Origin: Gonapodya prolifera JEL478
Taxonomy: Eukaryota; Monoblepharomycota; Monoblepharidomycetes; Monoblepharidales; Gonapodyaceae
Direction: 5' to 3'
Length of the DNA: 34,288 bases
Assembly (NCBI GenBank): GCA_001574975.1
Contig: KQ965820.1
Coordinates: forward strand, 174,724-209,011
Shown: piece after piece, positions 1 through 10,378 of the stretch
Numbering within the stretch: position 1 is the stretch's first letter
How the letters are laid out: each line of letters begins with the position of its first letter
The notes under the pieces: model-generated
What the model saw: the letters and a program-made list of their open reading frames with translations, nothing else
What the model was told of the DNA's origin: nothing
The model's database searches: none
Position numbers and translations under genes: made by a program

Positions 1-109
1 TTCCTGCAGGTGAGTTCTGTGTGCGCTACAACATATTATGTATGTTTGATCATATATATACACGTTCCTGCAGTTTACAGGCTCGTGCAGCTCACCTAGG
101 TTGTGTAGC
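1..109. repeat. Left arm of a ~108-bp inverted repeat
   Basis: Seen directly: the arm starts with TTCCTGCAGGTGAGTT (1-16) and ends with GCAGCTCACCTAGGTTGTG (87-105) and flanking bases. The reverse complement of both blocks, with most of the sequence between, recurs at 994-1100. The arm touches the window edge and may extend further left. It could be a terminal repeat of a small DNA element or one of two opposed repeat insertions flanking the exons at 269-895. No target-site duplication can be tested because the outer left flank is missing. Confidence 0.7.
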
Positions 110-268
110 ACTTTGCACTTTCACTGTCAGGCATGAAAGATCTCCATGTGTGATTGTTTGAGAGATGGTACAAACGCTTGGGAGGTTGTCTGCATAGGTG
201 TAAAGGCCTGCATTGCCATTGAACAAACACTTTATAAGTGTTGTAGTTTTTGGAAAATGCCATCAACA

Positions 269-2710
269 GGCTCAAATTGAAGATCTCGCTCTAAAGTGGA
301 CACAAAATATGGCGTTTGGTACAAAGAGGCTTAGTGACGGCTGGTCAAAAGCAAAGATTGATGAGGCTTTGACCCTATTGTATAGAGGTGAGTGTGAGTA
401 TTTTCCCACAGCATTTTCTAAATCTGCTGTTCCAACATAGGAGATTTTAATCATTGCACTACCTGCCAATCTTTCCTTGATTTGGCAGCTGAATTGTGNC
501 TTGGAAGGTCTAAGCCTGGGAAGGATAAAGGCAATAAGTTTTGAGTTGGCCCCCAATTTTATTGTTCTAACTTGTTTCACCTGCACAGGCAAATCAGTTC
601 AAGACAAAATACCCCAAAACTTGGCACATGTTGAAATTGATGGCTTTTCACCACCTATTGAGTCCCGTCCTGTACCTGAGGAGACTGCTGGACATTCAAC
701 CAAGTCTCAGGCTAAGACAGGTTCTGTAGTCTTTCCCTCCAAGCAGACAATTGCTGAGAATGCTCTCAGCAAACCTGTTGTTGTAGAGGATGAGGTATCA
801 CCATGTTTGAATTTTCCTTTTGCTTGTTAAAGCATACTTTGTCTCTTAGACTGAAGGCTCTTCTGGAAAGTCTGCAGTTACAACCCCCCAACTGGGTAAC
901 CATAACCATTTGTTGACCCTGTGATTAATTTGGCACATGAAACAACTTGGGCAGCTGATGTGACTACCTTCTGTGCTGATTATGAAGTTCATTGCTACAC
1001 AACTTAGGTGAGCTGCACAAGCCTGTAATCTGCAGGAACGTGTATGTGTGATCAAATATACATAAAAAGTTGTAATGTGCATGGAACTCACCTGCAGGAA
1101 CATGATGCCAAACTTAGGGCACGTCCTGCAGGTGTGCACATCTAAACCCGCGGCCACAGTAGTGGCACTGCAGCTAATACCCAACACTCATACTACTCTA
1201 TATATTCCACATTAGTGGATGTCAGTGTGACATTCATGCTTCATCAATTGTATTGCATGTTCATTGTGAGGAAGTGGTTAGTATTGTAAGTATTTGCTGC
1301 AGCCTTGCCAACAACTATACTCAGCATATCACCCCTACAGAACAAATCTTCAGTTTTGCGGTCTGTACAGCAGAATTGCTATCAAGGTGCCCTCAAGGGG
1401 GATGGGATTATAATGGAAGTGAGTTAAATCTGTTTGAGGCACCTATGAGTTCATTGTTTTGAGGCTTGTCAATCAGTTAGGCTGTCACACCCACAACGTT
1501 TCTTGCAATCAAGTCTGACTATATGGCTGTTGGCTGCACCACATTCCACACTATCTATGTTGGTGAAAGTCCCACATCTACCAAGGCAAAGGAACTGGAG
1601 AATTTTGCCAGAGGTGCAACTATTTTAAAGACTGGGGATGTGATTCCGTTCCTTGTTGCTGTGAAAGGTAACCAGCCAGGGCAGTTCTCTTGGCCAAGTG
1701 NCCACTCTTGGAGGGTTCCTTTGGCTTCCAGTATGTTTGGACCTTCAAAATTGCACAAGTCAGAACATCTGGCAAGTCCTGCTTATGACTAAATGTGGAA
1801 TCCTACTAACTTGTTATCTTCTAGAAAATCCAACCCAGGGTAAGAAGGGGCCCTCCATGTACTTCATTACTCAGATTTCAATTGCTGTGTGGACTGAAAT
1901 CCTCCTTCTTGTACCAACACTGGTGACTCTGTTTTGGCACTAACTGCAGGGAGTGGATCCCTTGCAATGGCTTTTTCCTTCTCTTGGGCATCAAGTCTAT
2001 GGCATGTCTTTGAGTGATGATTTACATGGTGGAGTTGACAGTCTTATTGCAAAGGGAAAGGATGCCTTTTCAAAGAATGCTGCATTGGCATTCTCCCAGT
2101 TTGTATCTTTGGTTTTGGTTTGATGTGGGCTCAGNCTAAATGTCTTGAATCTTACAGGTTGTATTGGAGCAACCAGAAGTTGTACCAATATGTTGCTCAT
2201 AAATTCTGTTCCTTTGTGCCAGAAAAGTTCCCTTCAGAGAGGAGAGGAGGTGAAGGTGACCAAGACAAGGAGGATGAAGATAACCAACAGGATCTCTCCA
2301 AGCTGCCACAGGTTCTTTAAGATGGTACATGCCCTGTGGTTCCCTTTAAGGTTTTCATGTTCTGATTTGACATGTTGTGAAACAATTTATATTTGATGAG
2401 GCACTGCAGGTTGGTGGAGATGATGGAGGGGAGGAGGAGGACACTGGCAATGCAAGTGATGATGAACATGAAGGTGACAAGGGTGTTGGTAAGTCTAATT
2501 GATGTTTCCTGGTTGTATACAATCAACTGAACTTTGTTCTCATTTAAGTAGCAACCCCCCCCCAAGGCCCAATGCCAACTACACAGTATTGCTGTCACAG
2601 GCAGTACTTCAGGTGTAGTGACACGTTCTGGTGCTGTCACTGGACAGAAGAGAAAGAAGGGAACAGTTGATGAGGGAGCAGGATTAAGAGCTTGTCACTC
2701 TAGAAAGTAG
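269..2710 (+). CDS. Multi-exon gene of unknown function, incomplete 5' end
   Basis: I do not recognise a family. The stretch reads as exons joined in phase by GT-AG introns: 269-387, 589-794, 850-895, about 1523-1667, about 1950-2102, 2158-2311, 2410-2488, 2601-2710 (TAG stop). The joins 387/589 and 2488/2601 both split a Gly codon in phase 1, and 794/850 is phase 0. The encoded protein is mixed at the N-terminal side (for example WSKAKIDEALTLLYR), then has a helical part near 2158-2230 and ends in a strongly acidic tail (GGDDGGEEEDTGNASDD) followed by a basic patch QKRKKG. The interval 895-1523 contains a repeat arm and no clear exon. Single Ns at 499, 1701 and 2135 fall in introns or near edges. 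The start codon and the connection between 895 and 1523 are unresolved. It could be a host gene or a gene carried by a mobile element. Confidence 0.45.
994..1100. repeat. Right arm of the ~108-bp inverted repeat
   Basis: Reverse-complement partner of 1-109. It begins GCTACACAACTTAGGTGAGC (994-1013) and ends AACTCACCTGCAGGAA (1085-1100). The middle is clearly homologous but diverged by several bases, so the arms are not fresh. A third, partial copy of its inner edge lies at about 2810-2831 in the same orientation. It sits inside what looks like an intron of the unknown gene at 269-2710. Confidence 0.7.
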
Positions 2711-3362
2711 GTTAGTAAGACTGTAAAACTCAATGAAGAAACCCAAGCCTTGTGCAATTTTCTCTGCAAGTGCAAGTTAATAATTTGAGTTCTTGGAAGT
2801 GGGGGTACTGCTACACAACCTAAGTGAGCTGTCATCATGAGAAGGTGTGCAAGCATCCCAAACAAAACTGCTGCAATATCCTCTACAAGACATTTCTTGT
2901 CAAGAGGATCATTTGAACAAGGGGCACTTGATGGGAAGAACCAGTAAATGATCCAACCACCACCCAAAACTCCACCCTGCAGGTCCACCCATGCCACAGT
3001 GTTTTCCCATATGATCCTGCCCCAGTGCTCCCACCCCATCTCCTTCACCCTGTAGTTCCAAAACCTGTGCATGATGCAACAGGCTCAATAGGCAAATCAG
3101 TCACGATGGCCACTGTTGCAGCCACAACAATGTGTGCCAGGAACAACTGCATGTCATAATTGGCCTGCTCAATTGTATCAAAGACATACATGCTTGCAAC
3201 ATACCAGCAGGGCACCATGTACACAGGTATGTGGTGCAAGGTGAATGTCAGCAAGAACTGGCCTGCATTGTACAATTGCCTGATTCCATTGACGTTGGCT
3301 GCTTCAATTCCAACGTATGCTGAGGCTTTGACAATGAGGCCGTAGAGGCATATGTCAAGAAG
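2695..3362 (-). pseudogene. Decayed hydrophobic protein remnant, two frames
   Basis: The minus strand from about 3362 down to 3045 is open and encodes a hydrophobic stretch (for example FLLTFTLHHIPVYMVPCWYV and FLAHIVVAATVAIVTDL). A second open frame from 3072 to 2695 continues with tryptophan-rich, coding-like sequence (GWEHWGRIIWENTVAW). The two frames overlap near 3045-3072, which suggests a frameshift or an intron there. There are no recognisable family motifs. The hydrophobic profile suggests a multi-pass membrane protein. It lies in a repeat-rich flank and is probably a relic. Confidence 0.3.
2810..2831. repeat. Partial third copy of the inverted-repeat inner edge
   Basis: GCTACACAACCTAAGTGAGC followed by TG matches the inner edge of the arm at 994-1013 except for two transitions. 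Only this short block is shared, so it is a fragment. It supports the view that the sequence is a dispersed repeat rather than a unique palindrome. Confidence 0.45.
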
Positions 3363-3911
3363 GCGTCAAACTGCCTGGCGGGACGTTGACACAGTGTGAT
3401 GGACGCAGGAAGCAAAGAAGGTGATGATGGCAACCTCATAGTAAAGGTGCGTGACGGGGATGCCCTGTGGATCAAAATTAAGACTGAGCATGGGCTCTTT
3501 TGGATATTGGCTTCAGAGCTGCCAATTGCAACACATTCGGTGCGATTAGAGCGATTCGCAGCAAAAGAGGGAAAGTTGCACCTGTAACTAACCTTTGGGC
3601 TTCTCTTCTGCTTTGTCTGTTCATTTTCTAGAATGAACCTGAGGGGGAGTGGTGACAGGCATGAGGTGCTGGGAGGCACCACCTTTGCCAGTTCCAAAAG
3701 TTGTCGTTGAAGCATCTGACTTACCCCAGTGGTGCCCCTCATGTTCGACACCATCTTCCACTCGGAAGAATGAAGTTGGCCACTCCCAGACTCCCAGCAA
3801 TATTACTTTCATTCCGTCAGCTATTTACATGGTTTGAAGTGGTATGGGGAATGGCAGTTGGTAAATACCACATTTAGCATAATAATAAACACATAATATA
3901 TTGATGTCAAT
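3363..3911. other. Repeat-rich stretch with short coding-like remnants
   Basis: The plus strand at 3396-3587 reads a short coding-like segment (GLFWILASELPIATHSVRLE). It is followed by possible donor and acceptor signals (GTAACTAAC and TTTTCTAG near 3588-3630) and another short open piece to 3711. There is no family match and no complete gene. From 3840 to 3911 the sequence becomes AT-rich and precedes the 3' end of the P450 gene, so it probably holds that gene's 3' UTR. Confidence 0.3.
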
Positions 3912-6018
3912 CTATACTGCTCTTCTCTTTATCTTCACCTGCAGTCCTTCTTTCTTACCTGGTGTAAGGGTGAGAAAGCAAACTCCCTCGTCCTGTACGC
4001 CGGTATCACATCTTGGAACCACCTCATAACGTCGCAGAAAATGTGCACAGAAAAGGCGCACTGAGTTACTAGCAAAGTTTTTCCCAATGCATTCACTGAA
4101 GTTGGTAACTTTGAGTCATTCATTAAGTTAGTGGAGGTTGACGACACAAACTCACCGTGATCCAGAAGAAAACGGAAAGTACGCCTGCCGGTTCAAGAGT
4201 TTTGGATAACCCCAACCCGTGTGTCCAGCTTTCTCTGAGATGACATGCTGATCATTCTCGTGGGACCATTCCTCGAGTGTTGCCGTAGAAGTTTCAAGCC
4301 AGCGATCCGGAATGAATTTGTTAGGTCGGAGCCATACTAATTGGAAGAGGAGACGGGGCATAAGCAAGCGTACTTTCAAACTTCACGACGTTAACCCACG
4401 TTGCGGACTTCGGTGGAGAGTGTGAAGAGAAACGATGGCCTGTTTTGGGGAATGTGAAACGATCGTAAAACAAGCGCGCAGAGCAACATGACCCACCGTT
4501 GTACCCACAGGAACATCAACACTAAAAGGTTTCCCATCGTTGTCGTGCGCGACAATAGTTCTGTCCTCGGGAAACTCTCTGAGAACCATCGGAGCCACAG
4601 GTCGTAACCTCAATGTCTCGTTAATGACCGCGCTGAGAAATGGCAGGGCGTTGATTTGACCAAGCGACATCGGCTTGGCCATGCCGTCTGGAAACGCTGC
4701 ATCGAGCTCCGCTTGGATCTTGACAAGAGTTTCGGGATTTCTCAAGAGGAAATAGAGGACCCAAGCCATGGTAGCACCAGTCGTGTCACTCCCTGCCTCT
4801 TTGAGAATGTGAACCGTCGATTTGATCTCCTCGTCCGAAAATTTTGCGCCAGTTGCAGGGTCCACGCAGTCAAGAAGGATTTGCAAAATATCCACTGGAT
4901 GTTCCCCTTTCTCGTTGAGTCTACGACGGTCGTGTATGACCTTGCTCAGCGTGTCCTTGTGCAGTTTGATCGTCGCACGAATGGGAAGAAGTTGGAGTGG
5001 GATGTCGCTCAGCGACGGGAACAGAACTTTCATTGCGTAAAAGTAAAGAAGAATACCCTGAGATGCTAAGAGAGGGTGGTGGCCTGGGAGAGAACAGATA
5101 TGATGTCAGAAGCATGGTATTGTCGTGTGCTTTGACAAGTGGCAACAAGCACCTGCCTCAACTGTCCCAAATGACAGTCCGAATGCGGTTATTCCAATAG
5201 TGTCAAACGACATGTTCTGATTGGAGACTGACATATGTGATCGTTTCCGACGTGAACTTCATTCAGGTCTCACCTGGAAACACTCCAGCATGTTAACACT
5301 TGCCCAGCCATCTTCCGTGGGGAGTGTGGACACTTTCCGCTCAAATGATTCCCAAATAGTCAGAAGGAGCGGTTCCATATTCTTCAGGTGCCTGATCGAG
5401 AACGCTGGCATAATGAGCCGTCGAGAGCGTTTATGAAATGCCTTGTCACTGGTGATGAAAATGTTGTCTGGATCCTTGGGAAAGGGGAGTTTCCAGTAAA
5501 CGGCACATATGTCGGAATACATGGGACGGCGGGAAGGACCGAGACTCACCGACTTGAGCAGTTTCATTTGGCCGTAGATTTCTTCTGGTTTTGGGAGGTC
5601 CCAGATTTTAAGGACCTGGGAGAAAGGAATTCCCATCTGCGCTTGTGCGACAAGGTTTGGAGTTTACCTGATGTACAAGCTCAGGGTCCGCGATGCAAAT
5701 CTCAGCAGAACTCAACCTGCAGAGTTGAAAGAGGGAAAGCTTTAACACTATAGAATGAAGAACAGGAGGTCCTACCCACCGACATACACTCCCGTACTTC
5801 TGGTGCAATTCATTGTGCATCGCGCATTCCGTTCCAAGAGCCCCTGCGACAGCCATCCGTAATGGGATGAACATCGACCACACATCCCTCGACAGAAGAC
5901 CCAGAGGTGACGCCAAGAACCAATCGAAGAGGAAGGACACGAAACTGGTCGCGAGAAGGAGAAGGAGGATGGAAATGATGTTGCTGATCGTGAAGATGGC
6001 CAGTATAGAGGCCATCAT
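3912..6018 (-). CDS. Cytochrome P450 monooxygenase, 9 exons, 536 aa
   Basis: Haem-thiolate monooxygenase, expected in the ER membrane and using a P450 reductase for electrons; the substrate cannot be told. Exons in transcription order: 6018-5780, 5716-5668, 5615-5550, 5474-5274, 5216-5153, 5083-4497, 4439-4400, 4336-4156, 4095-3912. Introns are 52-75 bp with GT-AG ends and all phases join. Residues 3-30 form an N-terminal membrane anchor. All hallmarks are present: I-helix EAGSDTTG (302-309), K-helix ETLR (362-365), FIPDRW as the PERF region (423-428), and haem loop FSSGSRECIGKNFA with Cys478, split by the last intron after the Arg codon's second base. The start is the first ATG of an ATG-ATG pair; a TATA-like site lies about 95 bp upstream. 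Length is normal for fungal microsomal P450s and nothing is missing, so it should be functional. It is transcribed away from the desaturase-family gene behind it, in the same direction. Confidence 0.93.
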
Positions 6019-6111
6019 TGGTGCGGCTGGACGTGTTGGTGTGTGTCTCGGAAGGAGTGCCGCATCGACTAGCCGCAGGATCCGTCGCTGGACGGCACTG
6101 CACACATACAT

Positions 6112-6118
6112 TTATATA
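6112..6118 (-). promoter_or_regulatory. TATA-like box of the P450 gene
   Basis: TATATAA on the minus strand, about 95 bp before the chosen ATG at 6018. Placement fits a fungal core promoter. Prediction is from sequence only. Confidence 0.4.
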
Positions 6119-6374
6119 TCCGACCACTCCGCATCCCCACGCCTCCCGACGCTCCACACCCCAATCTCCAATTCTGGATCAGTATCGCCAAGATGGAAAG
6201 AAGACCCGCCTGCTCCTTTTTATTAGTGATGCCAAGCGATACGACGGATGGACGTCACCCATCACTCCTCCATCCCTTTTCTTTGCTGTCCAGCGACAGG
6301 TTTTCATTATTCTTGACGTAGAGTTTTTGATTACAAAATTACAAAATTACACCGCCCTCGAACTTCGTTGACAA

Positions 6375-7419
6375 TCAGTCCACTTTGTTGTCCATAGTGA
6401 CGCAATAATAGCGCCGAATTACATCCTCGTGCGAAAGACGAGTATCACAAACAACGTCCCAGAACGTGAAAAAACTGTGCGTCATAACGTCTGTTAGCCT
6501 GCTCCTGCCGCTCAATGCGCCGCCAAAGCAAAAGATCTCTCACTAATCAAAGTTGGACTTGATCCCTTTACTCAAATGGTGGATCCTGTGATGCTCCGCG
6601 TTGCTCAAATACGAGGGCGTCACGCTGAACAAAGGGAACCTGTAGCAACTGTGCTCCTCCACGGCCTTGACTGTGGTGATAGTGCAGTATATGGCTCCTG
6701 TGAACGGCGTCATCGAGAAGACGACACAGCCGATCGCACCACCGAGAAGGTTGACGACTGTCTCTGTGACAGAATGGGAGGGGCGACAGTTTCAGAGGGA
6801 CGGACAAGATACGTACTGGTGAAGGAACGTGAAGGGAAGCGAGAGAGGCTCACCGAGTGGGTGCTCGTAGAATGCAGTGAACGCGTGGGTCTCGAGTATG
6901 CGATGGTGGACCGAGTGCACGTTTCTGAAAATCCATGGATTGTGATGCATGTACCTATGGAAGTGATGGGACAAAATCAGTGCTCCAGTGAAAGTGTTGG
7001 ACGTTATACCTTTGGACATGCACAACTCGCACCCACCGATGGGCCCAGAATTGATATGTGCTCATGACCACGAATCCTCCAACCAATTTCAATACTAGAG
7101 TTGCCGGGTCCTCAATCCGGTTCGCTTCCAGGGGATCATGCGTGACCACCGCGAAAACTATTGCGATCGCCGCTTGCAATAACTGCTGGTGGAAAGCGCT
7201 CCACAAAACATCATCAAAGGGTGCCAGATTCTTTTCGAATATTCTTCGATCTTTGGACACGACGCGGTATTTGTCCAGAAAGGGAAGCGCCGGTGCCAAG
7301 AACTCCAGAAAGCAGCAGGAGAGCCAGAATGCGGCCAAGGGGGCGACAATTGACGCGATCTCGATTGAAGACAGCTGATTGAGTCCGGTTGACGCGAGGT
7401 CAACGTGAAGAAGCGACAT
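6375..7419 (-). CDS. Sterol desaturase / fatty acid hydroxylase family, 4 exons, 267 aa
   Basis: Membrane di-iron oxygenase of the fatty acid hydroxylase superfamily (ERG3/ERG25/SUR2-like), expected in the ER; the substrate is not predictable. Exons: 7419-7037, 6954-6854, 6763-6544, 6474-6375; introns 82, 90 and 69 bp, all in phase. Histidine clusters are visible: HRYMHH (127-132), HSVHH (141-145) and EHHRIHH (218-224). After the third box the family's FTFWD signature (FFTFWDVV) appears only if the last intron is spliced. Without splicing the frame hits TAG at once, so a naive annotation would lose the last 33 residues. Several hydrophobic stretches at about 18-40, 70-90, 107-124 and 150-185 fit the family's membrane topology. 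It shares orientation with the P450, about 360 bp apart, so the two could be co-regulated. Confidence 0.88.
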
Positions 7420-7505
7420 GGAGACGGTGGGGTGCGGGGCTTTTCGGATTGGGAGGCGATTGTGGACCCCACGTTTGTACATCCGATCCCACCAATATAT
7501 TACAG

Positions 7506-7512
7506 AAATATA
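7506..7512 (-). promoter_or_regulatory. TATA-like box of the desaturase-family gene
   Basis: TATATTT on the minus strand, 87 bp before the ATG at 7419. The spacing is close to that of the TATA-like site of the neighbouring P450 gene. Confidence 0.4.
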
Positions 7513-7675
7513 TGATCGCTTGTGCCTCCCTGACTGGAGACAGAACGCCATACGGCGCTGCTCAACGCCACACGCCAACGTTCTCCATCAATTCTTTGTG
7601 GGGTCGACTATTGCATTCAGGAGCTTCCGCTTGTTTGAAAACCCGCTGATTCCGTCAAGCTTAGTTGACATTATT

Positions 7676-7717
7676 GCAAGCCCGTAGTGAGGCACGAGCG
7701 AGGCGAGGTGCGAAGCT
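7676..7717. repeat. Short palindromic repeat with GCGAAGC, copy A
   Basis: GCAAGCCCGTAGT (7676-7688) and GAGGTGCGAAGCT (7705-7717) flank a short GC-rich core with the pair GCAC / GTGC. Both flanking blocks recur, almost identical and in the same order, at 31601-31613 and 31642-31654 around a different core. GCGAAGC lies at 7710-7716. It is a small dispersed element of unknown type. Confidence 0.6.
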
Positions 7718-8406
7718 TTTAGGTTGTGGGAGCGAGGGAAAGCGGTGGCGGTATCGTGGGGACGTCTCCGTCATGCTGCCACTATATTTCGTGGACCCCA
7801 CCCCGCCCCTGGTGACGCTCCTCCCCGTCACTGCAACTCTCGGGCAATACACAGAGGGCTGAAGACCGTTCGCCGGCCACAGTGCAAGGGGCTCCGCCGT
7901 TGGGTTTGTCCGCGCACCAGGCTCCACTGGCATCTCTCCCTCCCCGTGGTCCGCCCACGCGCGTTTCCGCTCCACCACATCGATTAAGCCCCTCTCGAGG
8001 TCCTGGCCCAGGTGCCCGCCGCCCGGATGCGCCGCGTCGAATGGAACCTGGACCCGGAACTCTTTCCGCCTCGCATAGGCCGAAGAAGCGTCCATGCTCA
8101 CAGCCGAGAAGGAGCTCGGACGGCTCAGACAGCCCGCAGCCGGTTACTAGATGGACGATAGTTTAGATCTTTATGTATGAATACACCTGCAAGTCCGACC
8201 CGTTTTTCGATGCACCCCCCAAAACTAATCATGCCAAAATGCTTGAGTTACCATGTCAGCTCGCAACGGGCGAGCTCAAGGGCATAACCACACTGTTTTT
8301 TGCATTGCCCGCCATACTGAGTCGTGTCGCAAGCAGAGGAACACAGGGAAAAGGTGACTGATGAATGTCAAGACCGCAGAAGCACTAAACCGGTCACGAT
8401 AACTCA

Positions 8407-9805
8407 ATGTCAACGCGACGGCGCAAAGCATCGTCCCTTTTCTCCACCATCCCTTTCCTTCTTCCCCTCCTCTCCGTCTTATTTCTCCTCTTGGTGCCCT
8501 CCACATCCGCATCCTCGGGGGACCGCGATCCCCAATTCCAAAGCTGCCTCGATTCCCGTCGCGCGCAGCGATGCGAGGGCCGGTCGGAACGGCCGTACTC
8601 CCCCGCCCTCGCGCTGCGTCTCCTGCGGTGGGATTGTGAAGCGGACATCCGCTACGAGTGTATGTGGGATGTCACGGACTCGCGGACGGATCAGGGCCTG
8701 CCGGTGCTGCAGTACTACGGCAAGTGGCCCTTCTATCGCCTGTGGGGCGTGCAGGAGCCGGCGTCGGTGTTGTTTTCGATCCTCAACGGATACACGCACT
8801 ACAAGGGGTGGAAACGGCTCCGGGAGGTCACCCCGGCCTCGTACGCGCTGCGGAACTCGCATTTAATGTACGCTCTTGTCAGCATCAACTCATGGGTGTG
8901 GTCGAGCGTGTTCCATTCGAGGGATACGTACTGGACAGAGGTGAGTCGATGGCTTGAAGCTGGAGGGTTGGGCGGGACACGCTCTCGTGTGCCAAAGTAG
9001 CAATCGGAAATGCGATCGTCAAGGATGCGCGAAAGTGGTGATGGACGGTCGTCGAGGACGTCAGCTTGGTTGAACGGAATTGTTCCCAACGAATGAAAGT
9101 AACGTCGGGTCATTCCATCCCCAGCGCTTGGACTACTGGTCTGCGGCTCTCGCCATCATGTTCGGTCTGTACCTCTCCGTCACACGCGTACTCAAACTGT
9201 ACGTACCACGTCCTCACCGCGGGACGTCAACCCCCAACGGGCAAGGCCTGAGAACTGCCAATGGCACCTCCCACAGTTCCCCCCAACGCTCCTACCAACC
9301 CCTATACGACATGAACGATCCTTACATTGACCAAGACGAGGAAGAACCCATCCCGGACGTCTTCGCAATCATCTCTACCGCCATCTCCACCGGCTTCTCC
9401 TACCTCAACATATTCTCCTCCATCCCGCCACGACTCGCCCTCTGGCGCGCCCTGTGCATCCTCTTGTACACATCCCACGTCACGTACCTCGCCCTCCTCC
9501 CGCGCTTCGACTACTCCTACAACGTCATCGCGTGCGCCGTCGCAGGCGGCCTTGCCCAACTGACCTGGCTGGTCTTTGCGTGGCGGAACCGACACCGGGA
9601 GTACGCGTGGCGTGCCGCTGCGCTTGCGCTGGGCATGGGTGCCGCCATGTCGCTCGAGCTGGGCGACTTTCCGCCGGTCTGGGGAGTGCTCGATGCACAC
9701 TCCTTGTGGCATGCCGCGACGGTGCCCATCGTGGTGGGGTGGTATGAGTTTGCGGCGAGGGATATCGTGCATGAGACGCGGAAGGGAAAGGAGGCGGTGT
9801 GGTGA
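8407..9805 (+). CDS. PER1: PER1 / PGAP3-like GPI-anchor lipid remodelling protein, 404 aa
   Basis: The family removes the sn-2 acyl chain of GPI anchors in the ER/Golgi. Exons 8407-8940 and 9125-9805, one 184-bp intron, phase 0. Residues 14-36 are a signal peptide (LLPLLSVLFLLLVPSTSAS). The luminal domain keeps the family's cysteine pattern (WDCEADIRYECMWDVT) and YGKWPF..WGVQEPASVLFS. CREST-superfamily residues are visible: the S..FHSRD motif near 159-174, ELGDFPP (356-362) and DAHSLWH (368-374). About seven membrane segments are expected. An acidic, low-complexity loop near residues 205-258 (SYQPLYDMNDPYIDQDEEE) is longer than in yeast, as usual in basidiomycetes. Complete and probably functional. 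Confidence 0.92.
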
Positions 9806-9955
9806 TGGACGTGACCGGGGGCATGGAGCTGAACTCTTGCGCGCGGGTGTGCCGAACGGTCGAGCGGTTTGTTTTTATACCCGAATAACGATTTTGATTC
9901 ACGACAATTGTACAATATGATTTTGTTGAGGACGCTCCGTCATTTGGGCGCAGGT

Positions 9956-10378
9956 TCACGGCTGCTGGGGAGGTGTTCCTTGGAATAGGTGCAGATATTC
10001 GTCCAAATACACCAACCCCATTTCGTCGGTATAAAATGCATCAACGATGTCAAACTTTGGATGCTTGAAGCGATACAGGTTCGTGTAACTGTTCGCCTGG
10101 CTCCTCACCAGCTGTCTTTTCTGCGTCCTCGAACTGGATCCAGCCTTGCCTTCACGCCAGTCAGGTCCAATCACAAGTTTGACTTTAACGACCATGTGCC
10201 TTCCATCTTGTAGTCGTATCACCAAGTCCCCCTCACCGTCCTGAGGCCATCCAGGGGTCATACGCCACGGCAGCGCCACGACAGAACAGCCCAGGTAGTA
10301 GAGTTTCCGAACGAAGTGGTTGGTAAGGTCGCTCTCTGTGCTTATACTGTAAGGCCCCACACGAGGGTTTTGCCTAGA
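9956..10378 (-). CDS. Nuclease-fold-like ORF, possibly degenerate PD-(D/E)XK
   Basis: An open frame of about 140 codons after an in-frame TAG, with no ATG at its head. If a 5' exon exists, CAACATAG just before 10378 could be its acceptor. The core reads GEGDLVIRLQDGRHMVVKVK, then a basic stretch with SRTQKRQLVRSQANSY. This resembles, from memory, fungal proteins with a D-x(n)-VEVK restriction-endonuclease-like core followed by TxxxRRTxKR. Here the expected Glu of ExK is Lys, so a catalytic acid would be missing. An ATG at 10438-10440 (minus) leads into a neighbouring frame that would need one base shift to enter this ORF. Family assignment is tentative; a relic or a non-catalytic member is possible. 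Confidence 0.4.
   Translation of the reverse strand, partial: SRQNPRVGPYSISTESDLTNHFVRKLYYLGCSVVALPWRMTPGWPQDGEGDLVIRLQDGRHMVVKVKLVIGPDWREGKAGSSSRTQKRQLVRSQANSYTNLYRFKHPKFDIVDAFYTDEMGLVYLDEYLHLFQGTPPQQP

Larger units (their letters stand above)
7420..8406. other. Divergent intergenic region, desaturase gene to PER1 gene
   Basis: About 1 kb between divergently transcribed genes; it should hold both promoters. It contains a TATA-like site at 7506-7512 and a palindromic repeat at 7676-7717. The minus strand at 8101-7661 is open for 146 codons, but its composition is biased by high GC and no motif is seen, so it is not called as a gene. Confidence 0.5.

Noticed and set aside
4656-5069. Plus-strand open frames across the P450 gene
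   Set aside because: Opposite-strand shadows of a well-supported P450 exon.
5636-5667. A 31-bp intron in the P450 gene ending just before ATGGGA
   Set aside because: Too short; the acceptor at 5616 gives a 52-bp intron and the conserved VLKIW..PKPEE sequence.
7661-8101. 146-codon minus-strand open frame between the desaturase and PER1 genes
   Set aside because: GC-rich region open in several frames, contains the palindromic repeat at its end, no motif and no homolog recalled.
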